This document shows, in pieces, positions 32,944 through 44,891 of a stretch of 64,000 nucleotides of DNA; the stretch's first letter is position 1; the number at the start of each line of letters is the position of its first letter. Under the pieces are notes generated by a model that searched no databases, was not told the DNA's origin, and saw only the letters and a list, made by a program, of their open reading frames with translations. A program made the position numbers and the translations under genes. This DNA comes from Verticillium longisporum (lineage: Eukaryota; Ascomycota; Sordariomycetes; Glomerellales; Plectosphaerellaceae): contig JAETXT010000010.1 in NCBI GenBank assembly GCA_019188255.1, positions 1-64,000 of the forward strand. The letters run 5' to 3'.

Positions 32944-35238
32944 TCACGTCGGGGTGCCGTACTCTTCGAGGAGAGGCACGTCGGCTTCGAAACTGTAAAG
33001 CCGCACTTCTCCATCTTCACTGCCGCTCGCCATGCGGCTGTCGCTGAGTCCAACGCATGTTACTGGTCCCGTATGGCCAGTAAATGTTCTCTCACACTTG
33101 CCAGATCGGGGATCCCAAATTTTGACCATGGCATCATTCGCACCGGTCACCATTCGCAATGAGTCACCGACGAGACCCCAGATGCCCTCGACGTGCCCAA
33201 ACATGGTACGGAGGCATTTGCCTGACGCCGTACACCAAAGCTAAGGCAGGTCAGCGAGTTGCACACGCAGAAGAACAGGTCGGCAAAGAAACGTACCTTG
33301 ACAGTGTTGTCCAAGCCAGCGGTGAGGATGTACCGCGGCGGCAGTGGCCTGGAGGGCTTGTTCGCGAATGCCGCACCGTACGCGGTGCGACTATCATCTT
33401 GGCAGGAAGAACCGTGATCATGGAACGACGAGCCTAATGTCGAGGCCGCGTGAACATATGCTGACGGCGTGCTGCTTCGGCCACTCGTGGCAGAGGCAGC
33501 ATCAGCGCTGTCGGCAGGGACGAGATCTTCTTCTGGCTCAAACTCCTCCGGCATCAGCAAGACCTGCTGAACCTGTCCCATGTGACCCTCAAGGGTCTTG
33601 ATGCATGTTTTGTTCTCCAGATCCCAAATCTTGACGGTGCAATCGTCCGAAGCCGAAAATACAACTTGTGAGATCGGATCGAGCCGGACATGGTTGACCC
33701 AATCGTCATGGCCACGCAGAGAGCAGGTCTCCTTGCTATCAAAATTGAAAATTTTGACCGACTTATCGATGGAGCCGGAAGCGAGCCACTTGCCATCAAA
33801 GTCGACCGAAATCACACCCTCGGAATGGCAGCGCAGTGTGCTGATGCATTCGCCGGTCTGCCAGTTCCACACCTTGATCGTATTGGCTAGACTGCCAATG
33901 AATAGTTTGTTGTCGACAAACTTCAAAGCTCGAATGCCCATCGTGTGGCCCGTCAATGTTCGAATCTCTTCTCCTGTCTCAATGTTCCAAATCTTAATCT
34001 TCGTGTCGTAGGAACCGGTGACGAGTATGTTATCTTCAAACTGAAGCGCTGTGACGCCATTCTCATGCCCCTTGAACGTCTTGACGGCGCAGCGCCCTCT
34101 CGTCCAGTTGTAAGAGATCTTCCATCGGTCTCGGTACACGCTCTTCCATGGCCTAAATCTCTTGTCTGGCTCCGATCGGCTTACAGAGTCGTCTTCGCCG
34201 ACTGCGTTATGACAGGTTCTCTTGCGGCTGTCCTCTCGGATGACGAGCTCCCTCTTCTTCGATCCGTTTGTGGTGGCCGAGGTGGCAACAGCGGTATGTG
34301 ATTCTTCCTCTCGCCTCTTCTTCAGCTCCTGCTGCCGTCGCCAGTCACGGAGCTTCTGTCGTTCAAGAAGGGAAGGCCCCAGCCGCACTTTGTGCACTTG
34401 CGATCGATATGCTGCTCGCACATGTGGTGCCAGACGACGTCGTGGTCCGCGAGGTCACGCCAGCGGCGGCTGACTTGGGCTGCTTTGCATAACGAGACGG
34501 TATCGAGATAGCTCAGGACCTTCCAGGATATCTCCACAGGAAGCGCGGCGACGAAGTCGATTTTCAATTGTTCATGAACCTCACGCGAGACGGTCGAGAG
34601 CTGGGGGAAACAGCACTGCGTAATGATGCCTTGCAGCCTGAGATAACTAGGTCAGCGGGTGTCCCGACAAGTGGTCACCAAAGTCCGACTTACATCAGGT
34701 CACGGTGCCGGGCGGGAGCAGCAGAGAAGAGCGACCACACATGAGTGATGGCTTGCTGGTCTGCTGCTGGTAAAGTGTCGAGTTCCTGCTGAATCTTGAC
34801 CATCTTGCTTTCGTCGGCAGCTCGTCGGCATTTGGAATCGGGTCGGTGTCGGTAGCAGAACTTGCTGTTGGGATCCTTTTCTTTCTTTATCTCTTCGGAC
34901 GCTTGGGTGTCTGGCTTGCCGATGGGCGCATATATGCCGGGTATGTGCTCGCGAAGGAAGGGGGTGACGGTCTGGGTATACAGTTGAGTCGGCATGTTGA
35001 CGGGTAGCCTTGACGGCTCGTCTTCGTGTGCTCTGCGTCGGTCGCAGTTATCTTTGAATGGCTGCTGGCCGGTGATCACATGGCTGTTGTTGACTGCGGT
35101 CAGGATGGAGGAAGTGCTGGGGGAGGGCGAGTGGAAGATGGAGCCATTTCTGCGATGAGGATGACTGTGCGAAGATGGTGAGGTTCCCGTTTGGGTGGAA
35201 GCTTCCGTGGAGGCTGCTGACGTGCTCGGACGAGACAT
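32944..35238 (-). CDS. sconB: F-box/WD40 sulfur regulator SconB/Met30, single frameshift
   Basis: Exons 35238-34694, 34637-33297 and 33240-32944; the full product would be about 727 residues. The substrate-recognition subunit of an SCF ubiquitin ligase that represses sulfur-assimilation genes. Features in order: Ser/Thr-rich N-terminus, [15 protein letters not shown]-box ([20 protein letters not shown]... about residues 208-252), conserved [17 protein letters not shown], then seven WD40 repeats ([15 protein letters not shown] to GEVRLYSFE). Between GLP and [10 protein letters not shown] the frame slips by one base at about 34370-34372 (a GGG run on the plus strand). Both sides are highly conserved, so either one G is missing from the consensus or the allele is broken. 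A loss would derepress sulfur uptake. The start was placed at 35238; an open frame extends to 35613. Confidence 0.88.
34368..34376 (-). other. frameshift point inside sconB
   Basis: The conserved sequence ends in one frame and resumes in the next across a homopolymer of three G (plus strand). Adding one base restores a continuous conserved F-box to WD40 protein. Confidence 0.85.
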
Positions 35239-37570
35239 GGTGTGTACCGTATCGGAGGACGTGGATCGCAAAGACAGCGCCGCCTTGGTTGTGTTTCGTC
35301 GGGGGGCCTGCCGGGGGTGCGTCAAGCGAAAGGGTGGTCGTGATGGACAGGCACTACCATAGGGGGCGGTCAACCATATCTCGAGACAAGTGCTGGTCGT
35401 TTGGGCGAGGAAGCAGGATGGCGTGCTCCTTCCCCTGGTGAGGTACCTGTCAGTACCGTACGAGCGGAGACGGAGGCTCCCTGGCGGAGCGGTCGGTAGA
35501 GGGACGTGTTGGCTAGGTGTCTCGTGCCAACCTGGGGATTGCGTTTGCGGTCGGGGGATGGCGCAGAGAAGACGTTGACTGGCTGAAGGGCTGTGTATCG
35601 CCAGCGCACGCAATCCAGGCGGTCGGTGTCGTCTGGGGTCGACGGCGCAATACCGGTAGGGTGCGCAACGAAGAAGGTTTGCTGATCAATGGTCGGTAGG
35701 ACAGTTTGTAGTCGCGAATGCAGATATTTGTCTTTACTCTGGTTGCTCGTCGTTGCTTGGGTCCGTCGTCGACCTATGGTGCTTTTGTGGTCGGCCGCAT
35801 ACACAAGCAGTAGCCCACGTGAAGGTTTGTGTCTTAGACGAATCGGACGGGGAGATCTGAGAGGCGGCTCGTGGGTGTAATGACAGACGGGCAGTCATCC
35901 GCGAAGGCGAAGGCGGCGATTCGAGGTGGTTTGGTGCTTTGGGGCGAAAATGGCGTTATCGCCGGGGTCCATTCTTTGCCAGACAGAAAGGTGGGGCATA
36001 TTCTTCCCAGCTCCAGTGCGGGGGGGCGTAGCGAGTGTTAGGGGACGACTTGGCGCTCTCCCGGCACCACGGGCATCGTGGGATGCGCCGCGGGGGGATG
36101 TGGGTGATGTGCGTGGGGAGACGGCGAGGGATGCGTGGGAAAACATTGATAAGGATTGAATGTCTCTCGTGAAAGCAATCCTCGATCGATTTTCTTCCGA
36201 TTTTCCTCACCATTTTCGCATTCAAAGCCTGGGTACTTTGGACATTGAATCGACCGCATAGGCCTGGCACCTAGCCATTTGTCACTAACAGCAGCGACCC
36301 GACTCGGAAGGTCAGGTGGGATTTCGTCAGTCTTGGCTTCGATTAGCTCATTCAACACCAGTCATAACAGCTTCTCCCGTAATTCCTCCTTCCACCCAGC
36401 AGCCGTCCCAATGCATCATTGCGCCAGACGCGAACAGGATATACCGGTACTTCAAGATACGTGAAGGGAAATTGCACCATCGATACATATCATCAGACTT
36501 CACTTGTGTCATCAGACTCCCGGCCATCTGTGTCCTCTCGAACCTTCTGCATCAGGCGATTAAGATGCCCACCAAGTTTGATTACTATCTCAGGCCCATC
36601 GACTGGTGGGTCAAGTCAACGCCGATGTCCGGAGCCATCCCCGACCTGACCACGCCTGGGGATTTATCCCTTGGATAAGCTCGAAGATCCGCCACAAATG
36701 GCATTCCACCATGGCGGACCACGTTTGCTCGCACCCCCCAATGTCAGCTCGCGATCGAAGCTGTCAAAGCATCAATTGTGCCATTCGCACGTTTGTTTCT
36801 CCAAGCACGGCTTTCGGCCTAACGGTCATGTCACACAACCACGTCCCGATTGCACCATGTCCGAGGTAAAATTGTTGATCACTCCTGGGCATGCGTGCCC
36901 AGTCGGTTTGCTGGTGACAACAGGCTTCTGAAGCTCCAGGGTAGAGTACCTTCGTACTGTTCCCTGTGCGTCGCACGGCTCAGGCCAGCTTCAGTCCCGC
37001 CTCCAACTTCGATTTCAAGGGCGCAGCTCCTATTCTCCAGTGGGGGCAGAGGGAGATAAGAGCGATCGATACGCCATCCGCGCAACCGCATCGTAGCAGA
37101 CCATGCTGAACTGTCGCCATACAAGCGCCGCCACAGAGTGCCTAGAGTGTCTTGAGTGCCACTTACTGTCGCTTGTCCAGATGGTTACAGACCATGTCTT
37201 GAGATGCTGAAATAACCGCCACTATAAGAACGCGTTTCATGAACTTCAAGCTGTACCAAGACTGAGATCGAGAATGCCCCTGGAGGGTACGAGCTGCCTT
37301 TGAGCGCCCCGCGTTGTCAATTCTATTTTGATAGCATTGTATGGACAATCAACAACGATGTATGCACCATGCATTTTACCACTGACCACGCGATGCCAGG
37401 CTTGAAAAGCACTCTCGAATCAAGACATGCACCAGGAGCTGGCAGTTAATATGCAATCCTGCGAGAAGTGAAAAAGCCCCTTTACCGCAGAGGTGGCCCG
37501 TCGCGAAAGTGCACCCGCCTCTCGCCTACGAGTCTATTTATGGTAGAGCAAGAAGCTAGTGATAGCCGAG
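35239..37570. other. long intergenic region upstream of sconB
   Basis: 2.3 kb with no supported gene. It contains the sconB 5' leader and promoter and the 3' end of the coiled-coil gene. The 120-codon frame at 36316-36678 and other short frames show no recognisable features. One AGGTACCT motif lies near 35444. Confidence 0.45.
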
Positions 37571-39379
37571 TCATCCTGCCCAACGAAGCACAAATTCCTT
37601 CTGCTTCTCCCCGTTAGCCCCGCCGATTCCAGCCCTTTCGGCATCTATCTGTTCAATTCTGGACTGGATATCAGCGATTTGCTGGCTTAGCTCAATTATG
37701 AGGCATTCGACTTCAGGGTCAACTAGCTTCACTTCTTCCCCAAAGGAACTCTCAGCAAGAATGCTGTCTCGAAGCAGCTGCACTGCGCGTCGGGCGTCGG
37801 TGAGGTGCGTCACAACCGAATGCTCGAATGACTCCTGAGCGTTGCACGTGACATCGTATGCCTTGGCTTCGCGTCCCGCCCGAGCTCTCGAGAGGACACG
37901 AAGGGATTCCACCAGAGTAGGGTCATCGCTTGGGTCTGCAGATGATGCGGCAAGGTTGATAGTTAGAAGTCGCAGCAGAGCCTCGATTGGTGGTTCAACA
38001 TCGAGATTTCCTGACGAGCGGCGGCGACGGGGTCCCGGTGTAGACGTCGTGACACGAGCACGTATTGGTGAGGCAGGCTGAACTGGATGTGCCTTCTTAG
38101 GAGTCGCAGCTACTGCAGGAACAGCAAGTTCGGTCTTTGCTGTATCAATCAATGTTGCTGCTGCAGCTTGGTAGGACTGGACAGCGACTACTCGTGCCTC
38201 GAGGCGATTGATGTTATCCAAGAGATATATCAAGCACGCAAGGATCTAAAGCCGTTAGCATGACATTGTCATTTAAACAACATAAAGCATTGAGATGCTC
38301 ACATATGAAATTGCAGCCATAGACCGACTGACGGACTGCCCGTTCTTGTCCGAAAGCGACTTCAAGGCAGGTTCAAGATACTGCTGCTCGACCGACATCT
38401 GGGCGACAGGAAGTATCTCCGTATAGAGGGACTCCAGCTCTTCTTGTAAGGCTTTTACTTCGCCGGCTGGTGCATCCGTGTGTTCGCTGCGAGGAGCCGA
38501 CTCAAGAGCTTCAAGATATGTCCGGTCAAGCTTGGTACGTGTCACCTCAACGGTATACTTGATAACCCTATGGGCTGTCAGGTGCAGGGCAAATGATAAC
38601 GGATGGTTCAATAAGTACCTCATACAACATTCTCTTAGTGTTGCAACATTTTGCGTCTCTTCGGGGTCTTCGGGGTCGAGCTCCCACCCCAGCTTTTGCA
38701 GGCTTGAAAGCAGCTTGTCGTCCGATCTTAAAGCTTCTTCGATCACTTCATGTACGCTTTCGGTGGTCATGGCTGCCTGCTGCTCCATATCTGACGACCT
38801 ATAGCCTAGTTGCTGCGAGAGTTCCTCGACCTGACTCTGTTAGCATGAACACCTCCAGATGCGTTACAACATGTACTTTTGAGCCAAGCGCACGGCGCTC
38901 TGCTGCCCGCCTGCTAGTCCAGTTGGCCTCCATCTCCCGACGTGACTCCGTCGACTTAGCGTTACCATCCGCAAGCTTAGCCAAGGCGTTGTGGTGTTGC
39001 CTCAGCGTCTCAGTCTGCTTGTTGATGATGGTCGTGGAGCGGTCGAGCTCCTGAACCGCGGCCCTAAGCTCAGCCTCCCTATCGCCTCGACTGTGGCTAA
39101 TTCTTTGGATGCCACGAGCTCATCGACCAGCCCAGCTTGGTCGAGCGACAAGTACCTGGTGCACAGTGAGACCATGATAAGTGAAACAGGAATAAGGCGA
39201 TGTTACAGAGAGAGCTCGTCCTTGGAGAGAAGATTTTCGGTGCCGGTGTGCGTGCTGATCCACTCCTTGAACGCCGTGCCATGATTTGAGTCGTTCAGTG
39301 CATCCTGAAGTACATTCTCATCGGGCAGGGTGCCCCTGCCATACCTGGAAAGAAGGTCTCTCAGTGCCGTCAAGTCCAT
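37571..39379 (-). CDS. coiled-coil protein of unknown function
   Basis: Exons read as 39379-39207, 39155-38877, 38830-38619, 38567-38303 and 38245-37571; the product would be about 534 residues, mostly helical. Segments include EAELRAAVQELDRSTTIINK and KLLSSLQKLGWELDPEDPEE, with PVAQMSVEQQYLEPAL further on. I do not recognise the family, though the architecture suggests a structural or microtubule-associated protein. Exon 2 changes frame at about 39077-39079 (a GGG run on the minus strand). Either one base is missing, or the first intron really runs to 39091 (116 bp), which keeps the frame and deletes the plausible segment YLSLDQAGLVDELVASKE. The 38568-38618 intron is stop-free and in frame. 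The start could also be 39412. Confidence 0.7.
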
Positions 39380-41735
39380 CCTCGAGACTTGAATGGTCTT
39401 CCAAAGTCCCACTCCTTACGTATCGGGCTGGGCCGAGTTTATAAGGCTTCGAATTGGGGCTCAGAGTGTACCTAGTCTGTCTGGTGCTTAAGGGTCCTCT
39501 GCCAAGGTGATGGTGATTGGTGTCGCCTTGAGTACTTGTAAATGGCGCGTTCGGAGACGGTATTGTAAGGTGACGGAAGACCAACAGTCTGCCCATCCGA
39601 ATCGTGATGCGCAGGCCTCCTCGGTCAATGAGACGAGCACGAGTGATTGACAGGTGACGGTCATCTGAACCTCGTCGCCCGTTGATGATCCGAGACACGG
39701 ACAGAGCCTATTGCTGGGCCCCGCCTAGTGCGCTGGTCCACAGCATTCGACAAAGCAAAATGCTCCCTGATCGATACACACCGCCGCCTGAGTGCAACCG
39801 CGAATGGTCTGTGAGTCGATGCTGGGCGGTGCCAATAGGGGTTGACTTAGGCTCGAGTTACTGAGGAGCGTTTGTATCAACGCCAGATCGGGGCGAGTCT
39901 GGTATGTTGACGACGTTTACTCCGCACCACAAAACACAGAGGGCTCTGGCTGGGCCCTCAGGCCGGATCGAGTTGTTAGCGATGCTATACTGTTGGTCTC
40001 CGGCTGGCGCAATGTGGTAGGGCTGGTAGAACAAGTGATGAATTGTCGTCCTCCGAGTAGGTACTTACCCCTGGTCCACGCCAAGTAGGGCGCTAGCCAA
40101 ACGCTGGAATCGTCCAATGGCAGCAGCTAATCACGTGTTTGTTCCATGACGGGCAGGTTGCTGCCCCTCCATTGCTCCATGGCATTGGCAGGCTGTGCAG
40201 GTGGTGGCAGCTGCGAGAAGCCGAGTTCCAAGCCACCACGGAGCATTCTCTCAGCTGCCAGACCAGGGTTTTCAGTTTCTCGAGGCCAAGACGGGCTTTG
40301 AACACGATATTCCTACCTCAAAGGTAGGTATTTGCCAACTCAAGCGTTGCCTCCCCGGGTGCCTGCCGCAAAACATCGCTCGGAATTCTTCCCGCCGGTC
40401 TATTCCGCTGTTCCGCGCTCACCACGGCCTGAGCTTGGGCCCGTTTGCCTTCTCATCCCAGCCCTTTGGCCACCGTTTGCTGATGGTTCTGCGAAATGAA
40501 GGCAACTCCGGCCCGGTTCGACGTTCCCATCTCTCTGCATGTCTCGCCTCACATTATACACTAGAGCTTCCCCATGGCAAAAATTGCGAGCCACCTCAGC
40601 CAGAGGTGGCAGGTAGCCCGCCCCCGCCCCTTCATGGCGGACAGTGGTAGACATTGGGGTACGGCGGAGGCACAAGAATTGATTGTTGCTGGTATCATAT
40701 TCTGTCGTTCGACAGAGGCAGCAAGGCGTCAGTGCTAGGACTCTTCTGATAAGTCACTTCAGCAAGCTTGGGTGTTGCTCGAATCGATATCTATTGTCAA
40801 GCTCTTTTACGAGCCGCGTACCAAACACTGCCTAGGTACCCTAATTGCCAGGTCTGGGTTGAGGTAGCTACCTGGGCTTCTCAGGTGTACATTTACCTCC
40901 GTGGCTCGTAACATCGGCAAATGCTCCCTCCAGAAGGATAGACAAACGGCTGGCTTCTGCACACACCGCTTTGTACTTTTGCGAGGAAAGACTCTTGTCT
41001 ATGTTGGCCTTTCAGTCTTCACATAGGTCAAGACCATCACCGTGGACCTCAGCTCATCGATAAACCAATGCATGCAGCTCCTTGTCTGGAGAATCGTCTG
41101 TCCTAAGATGCATTGTGTTCCACTGACAACGCGCCGTCATGCTCTCCTAGTCCTGGTAACCGCCATGAACTGATGATCACTGTGCTTTAGTGAATAGCCA
41201 TCCCACAACCGCACACCCTGGGCAACACCCTGCTCCTCCTGGTCGCCGCGGCGCCCACTCACTGTTTTCTTCTGTTGACTTTGCACATTGACAGGCTGTT
41301 GAGCTCGAATCAGGCGTTTGTAGTACTGCACTGAAGAATCGCTGAGTCGCCCTGATCTTTCAGTATATTGCCCCGCCCCGAAGCCCTTGGTCAACCACGC
41401 TGGGCCACCTTCTTACCACGCTCAACATCAAAAGCGGTCAAATCTCCCACAAAGTCAGCGCCTTCTTTTCTCGCAGGCTCAACCTCAACAGCTGTTACCT
41501 CATTACCTCGTCACCTCTGCTATCAGCTTGAGAGCGTCGAAATCCCACGTCTAGTACTCGGTTGTCTCTGACGGTTCGAGGTTGCCGCCCCTCGAAGACA
41601 GTGGTGTAACAAGACCTCGAGACTGCTTCGTGTATTCATGTCTCTCTTCCTACCGTCTTCTCCTGTCGCCTTTTACTAGTCAGCTCTGGATCAGCGCGCC
41701 CGCGACCTTGTCATACGACGTCAGACGAGCCTAGC
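39380..41735. other. long intergenic region, divergent promoters
   Basis: About 2.35 kb between the coiled-coil gene (minus) and the LrgB-like gene (plus). Several frames of 60-150 codons occur (for example 40195-40650) but none has family features or splice-supported extension. It contains AGGTAGGT/ACCTACCT motifs at about 40310-40330 and 40830-40875. Confidence 0.45.
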
Positions 41736-43817
41736 ATGGCCAGCAACATTCATTCCCGCTGGGGACATTTAATCATCGACTCTTCCCGCTGTCTCAAACG
41801 CTGTCTTAGACAGTTCAAAGATGCTGTTCTCAATGTCCCATACACCCTAGTTCACCTAGCCACACAGATGTGCTCCAAGCGATCCACTTGGAAAGTCCTG
41901 GGCCTCAGCGCCACGCGGAAGCTGGGCGAAATCTTCTGGGTCATCGCCATCTGCGTCCTTAGCGAGATCCTCATCTGGTGCCTCAGTCTTGCCTTGCGGC
42001 TTATCGACATTCAGTTCCTATCTGCCATTGTTGGCATGGTCATGGTGTTCGTCTTTATGCTTGCCCTGAGCAGGTTTTGTGACTCCACTGAGAGGTTCTA
42101 CATGACGAGAATCAAGTCGAAGGTGAGCCATGACTTAGACTCATACCTGCACAAGCGCGTGTACTAATGAAAGAAAACTTGACAGATCGACTTCATCAAT
42201 AAGAATCTCGGTGTTGGGTTCCCCGTGCCTATTGTTGCTATTAGCAGAGAAGAGTCACTGGGAGCCAAGGGTATTGGCAAGGTTATTGGCAACTTTCGTA
42301 CGTACCTTCCACTTCACGGTGCCGTTCTGGACACACAACTAATACCAGAGTCAGTCTCAACAAACATGATATTCTGGGTCTTGGTCTTCCTGCTCGCCTG
42401 GGCCTTCGTCGCAGGCATGCTTCATTTGCCTCGACGACCCTTGCCGCCGTCGGTCTCAGAGCATGACCCATCTAGTACTGAGGGGGAGAAGACGCCCTCG
42501 TCGTCTATCCAGGCCCAGCCAGTCCAAGTGCCAGTCTCCGAGCAGCCGCCTCGTCTCGAGCTGCCTGCCGACGTGGGATGCCGTCCCTCCGACACCATGA
42601 CCCTTCGAGACTCCATGATGGAGTACTTGACCGATGACAGAGAGGAACTGGGGTCCGAAATCCAAGCTTCGTCGAACAGCCCCGAGTCTGACGATCCCAA
42701 AATCGACTCCCCAAAGCCTGAGTGTCCGGCAATGACCAGAGAGTCGCTGGATCAACAGTCGCCTCATCCATGGATGGCCCCAACTGAACAGCATCGAGAT
42801 CATGTAGGTCAGCAGTGGCTTGTTGCTCTCCAGAGAAGCTACTCTGTCCTGCTCCCAGCAGTTATCCTGGTTGTTCTTGGTATTCCGGTCTCTGTCGCGA
42901 CCGGCGACAACCGTATCCTTGATGGCTGCATGCTCTGGTTCGTATGGGTCAGTGCCGGCACGCTACAGATGGCCCTGTCCAACGAGAACCTGCTCCCTCG
43001 GACGTCTCGAATGGCCAAGGTAGTAATGCTCGTGCTCACAACCCTCATGAATCCCGTTCTCATAACCATTCTGCTCATGATGGCATACACTCGTGCCAAA
43101 GCCGCCGCCACTTCCACGCCTCTCTTCGACCTTCTAGGCGAGTTTTCTTCCGGAACCAACCTTTCGGACCTCTGGTCACACATTGTCGGCCAGTACAAGC
43201 TGAAGCAACATCAGCCCAACCACTTCGGTGCTGGCGACGGCGCTCGCCATCCTGGAGTGCGGTATCGTCGTTTGGGGTTTCAAGCTCTACGAATGTCGCG
43301 CGCAGTTAGCCTCGCGTGCAGGACTCGCCGTGTGCATCGTATCCACTGTGTCGGCTGCTATCAATGTCTTCGTCTCAACACTCCTCGCCAAGGCCTTCGG
43401 CCTCGCACCCCCGAGGCCTTGGCTTTTGCAGCGCGGTGCACAACGCTTGCGCTAGCTCGTCCAGCAATGGATTCCCTTGGCGGCAACCAGGTCGTCAATG
43501 CGGCCCTCGTCGTCAGCAATGGCATATTCGGCCAGCTGTTGTATCCATTCGCGCTGAAGCGCCTCGGTATTCCCGCGGATGAGCCCAGCAGCACGAATCT
43601 TGAAACGGTCGACACCAACACGGACGGCGCGCGCACTATCGCCGCGGGCACAGCCATTGGCATCAACGGCGCAGCTATGGGGGTTTCCTACCTTTATCAG
43701 CAGAGGAGCCGCGCGGCGCCGTACTCCGTTCTTTCCATGACGGTCTTTGGAGTCATGACGGTGGTCTTCACAGGTGTCCAGCCTTCTGTTAAGACTTTGA
43801 AGGCTCTGGTTGCATAA
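41736..43817 (+). CDS. LrgB/PLGG1-like membrane protein with two compensating frameshifts
   Basis: Exons 41736-42122, 42186-42297 and 42349-43817; 655 codons. N-terminal helices and a long acidic Ser/Pro-rich linker (about residues 195-325) precede a C-terminal LrgB-like domain. In bacteria and plants LrgB/PLGG1 proteins are murein-hydrolase exporters or glycolate/glycerate carriers; the fungal function is unknown. From about 43237 to 43412 the open frame encodes Arg-rich nonsense, while the +1 frame encodes the expected hydrophobic ALAILECGIVVWGFKLYECR and AGLAVCIVSTVSAAIN helices. An extra base near 43237-43241 (GACGGCG) and a missing C in the run 43408-43412 explain this exactly. The protein as written would lack two helices. 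I suspect consensus error. Confidence 0.82.
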
Positions 43818-44195
43818 TCAGGGGTCATCATGATGGGGAGGGGAGTTGTATTCCAGCTTGTAGACATGGATGGCATCAGGATTGGCATCAGGCACCCATC
43901 CCAGTGCGAGCTTCCAAGGCGTCAGGGCAAGGTCTCTCCCCTTGAAAGTTTGGGTGGTCGGCGTGCCACAATACAGATGAGGACACGAGTTATGATACGA
44001 GGCATGCCCTAATGATAGATAATCAGCTGGCTCTAGGCCTCGCACCTGTACAAATATGTTTGATTGACGACGGCCCTTGGAGGCCCTCTTGTTTCTCCCC
44101 GGATTTTCTGAATGCCTTGATTCGGGACGAGGCTCTTGCCTCCATTTGTGAGCTCAGTGAAAGCCATTTCCATTTGAATGTTCCGACGGGTGGTT
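43818..44195. other. convergent 3' spacer, LrgB-like / pin1
   Basis: Short region between two converging genes. It holds their 3' ends only. Confidence 0.5.
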
Positions 44196-44891
44196 CTACT
44201 CCAGCCTGTGTTAAGTAATGTCAGCAGTGAAGTTGTCGGCAGGCGAAAGGATAGAGGTTGGCCGGACCTTTCAATTATATGGAGACCGCTCGCCGTTTCA
44301 ACGATACCGCTGACCTCACCAACCTTCAGCGCAAAGGCTGCCTCCTCGAACTCGCGCTGCATGTCTCCCTGGCCAAAGTAGCCCAGGTCGCCGCGCTTCC
44401 TCGCGCTGCTGCAATCGCTCTCGGTCACAGCAAGATCGCCAAGACTGCTCTGGCCACTTTTGATCTTCTCCTCGTAACCGCGAATGATGCTGTACGCGTC
44501 CTCCTTTGTGCGGTCAATCTTCTCTTGACGCCAAGAGGAGGGGCGGCGGCTGCCCTCGTGCTTCACAAGCAGGTGGGCGGCGCGAATCTTGCCATCAGGT
44601 ACAGGACCATCAGCAGGACGCGAGGTCGATGCTGAGTGATGGGTGGCCATGTAATGCTTGAGCTTCTCTGTGTCGGTGCCTGGGGGCGGCTCCCAGCGGG
44701 AGACCTTGTCGGTTGTATTGAAGTAGTACGGGAGGTTCTTCGAGTTCGAGTGACGAACCTCCCAGTTGGGAGGAAGCCCGGCGTCAGCCTGGGGCAGAGT
44801 CAGTAGCCATTCGCCAACAGTTCTGCCTGCACGAAACCAGTCGAGGGAGAGAGGGTGAGGGAAATTGGGCTTTTACTGAGGTCCATACCAT
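44196..44891 (-). CDS. pin1: Pin1/Ess1-type peptidyl-prolyl cis-trans isomerase
   Basis: Three exons: 44891-44889 (the start codon alone), 44788-44268 and 44205-44196, giving 177 residues. The first exon is just ATG and the last adds LE and the stop; both are supported by clean splice sites and frame. The N-terminal WW domain has W10 and W33. The parvulin domain carries H73 (AAHLLVKH), the basic phosphate-binding loop SRRPSSWR, nucleophile-position C127 (SDCSSARKRGDLG) and H171 (GLHIIER). It isomerises pSer/pThr-Pro bonds, for example in the RNA polymerase II CTD, in the nucleus. Confidence 0.93.

Noticed and set aside
36316..36678. 120-codon frame upstream of sconB
   Set aside because: No similarity to any family I know and no exon context; treated as intergenic.
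40195..40650. 151-codon plus-strand frame
   Set aside because: Composition looks random and it overlaps the dispersed ACCT/AGGT motif; no domain.
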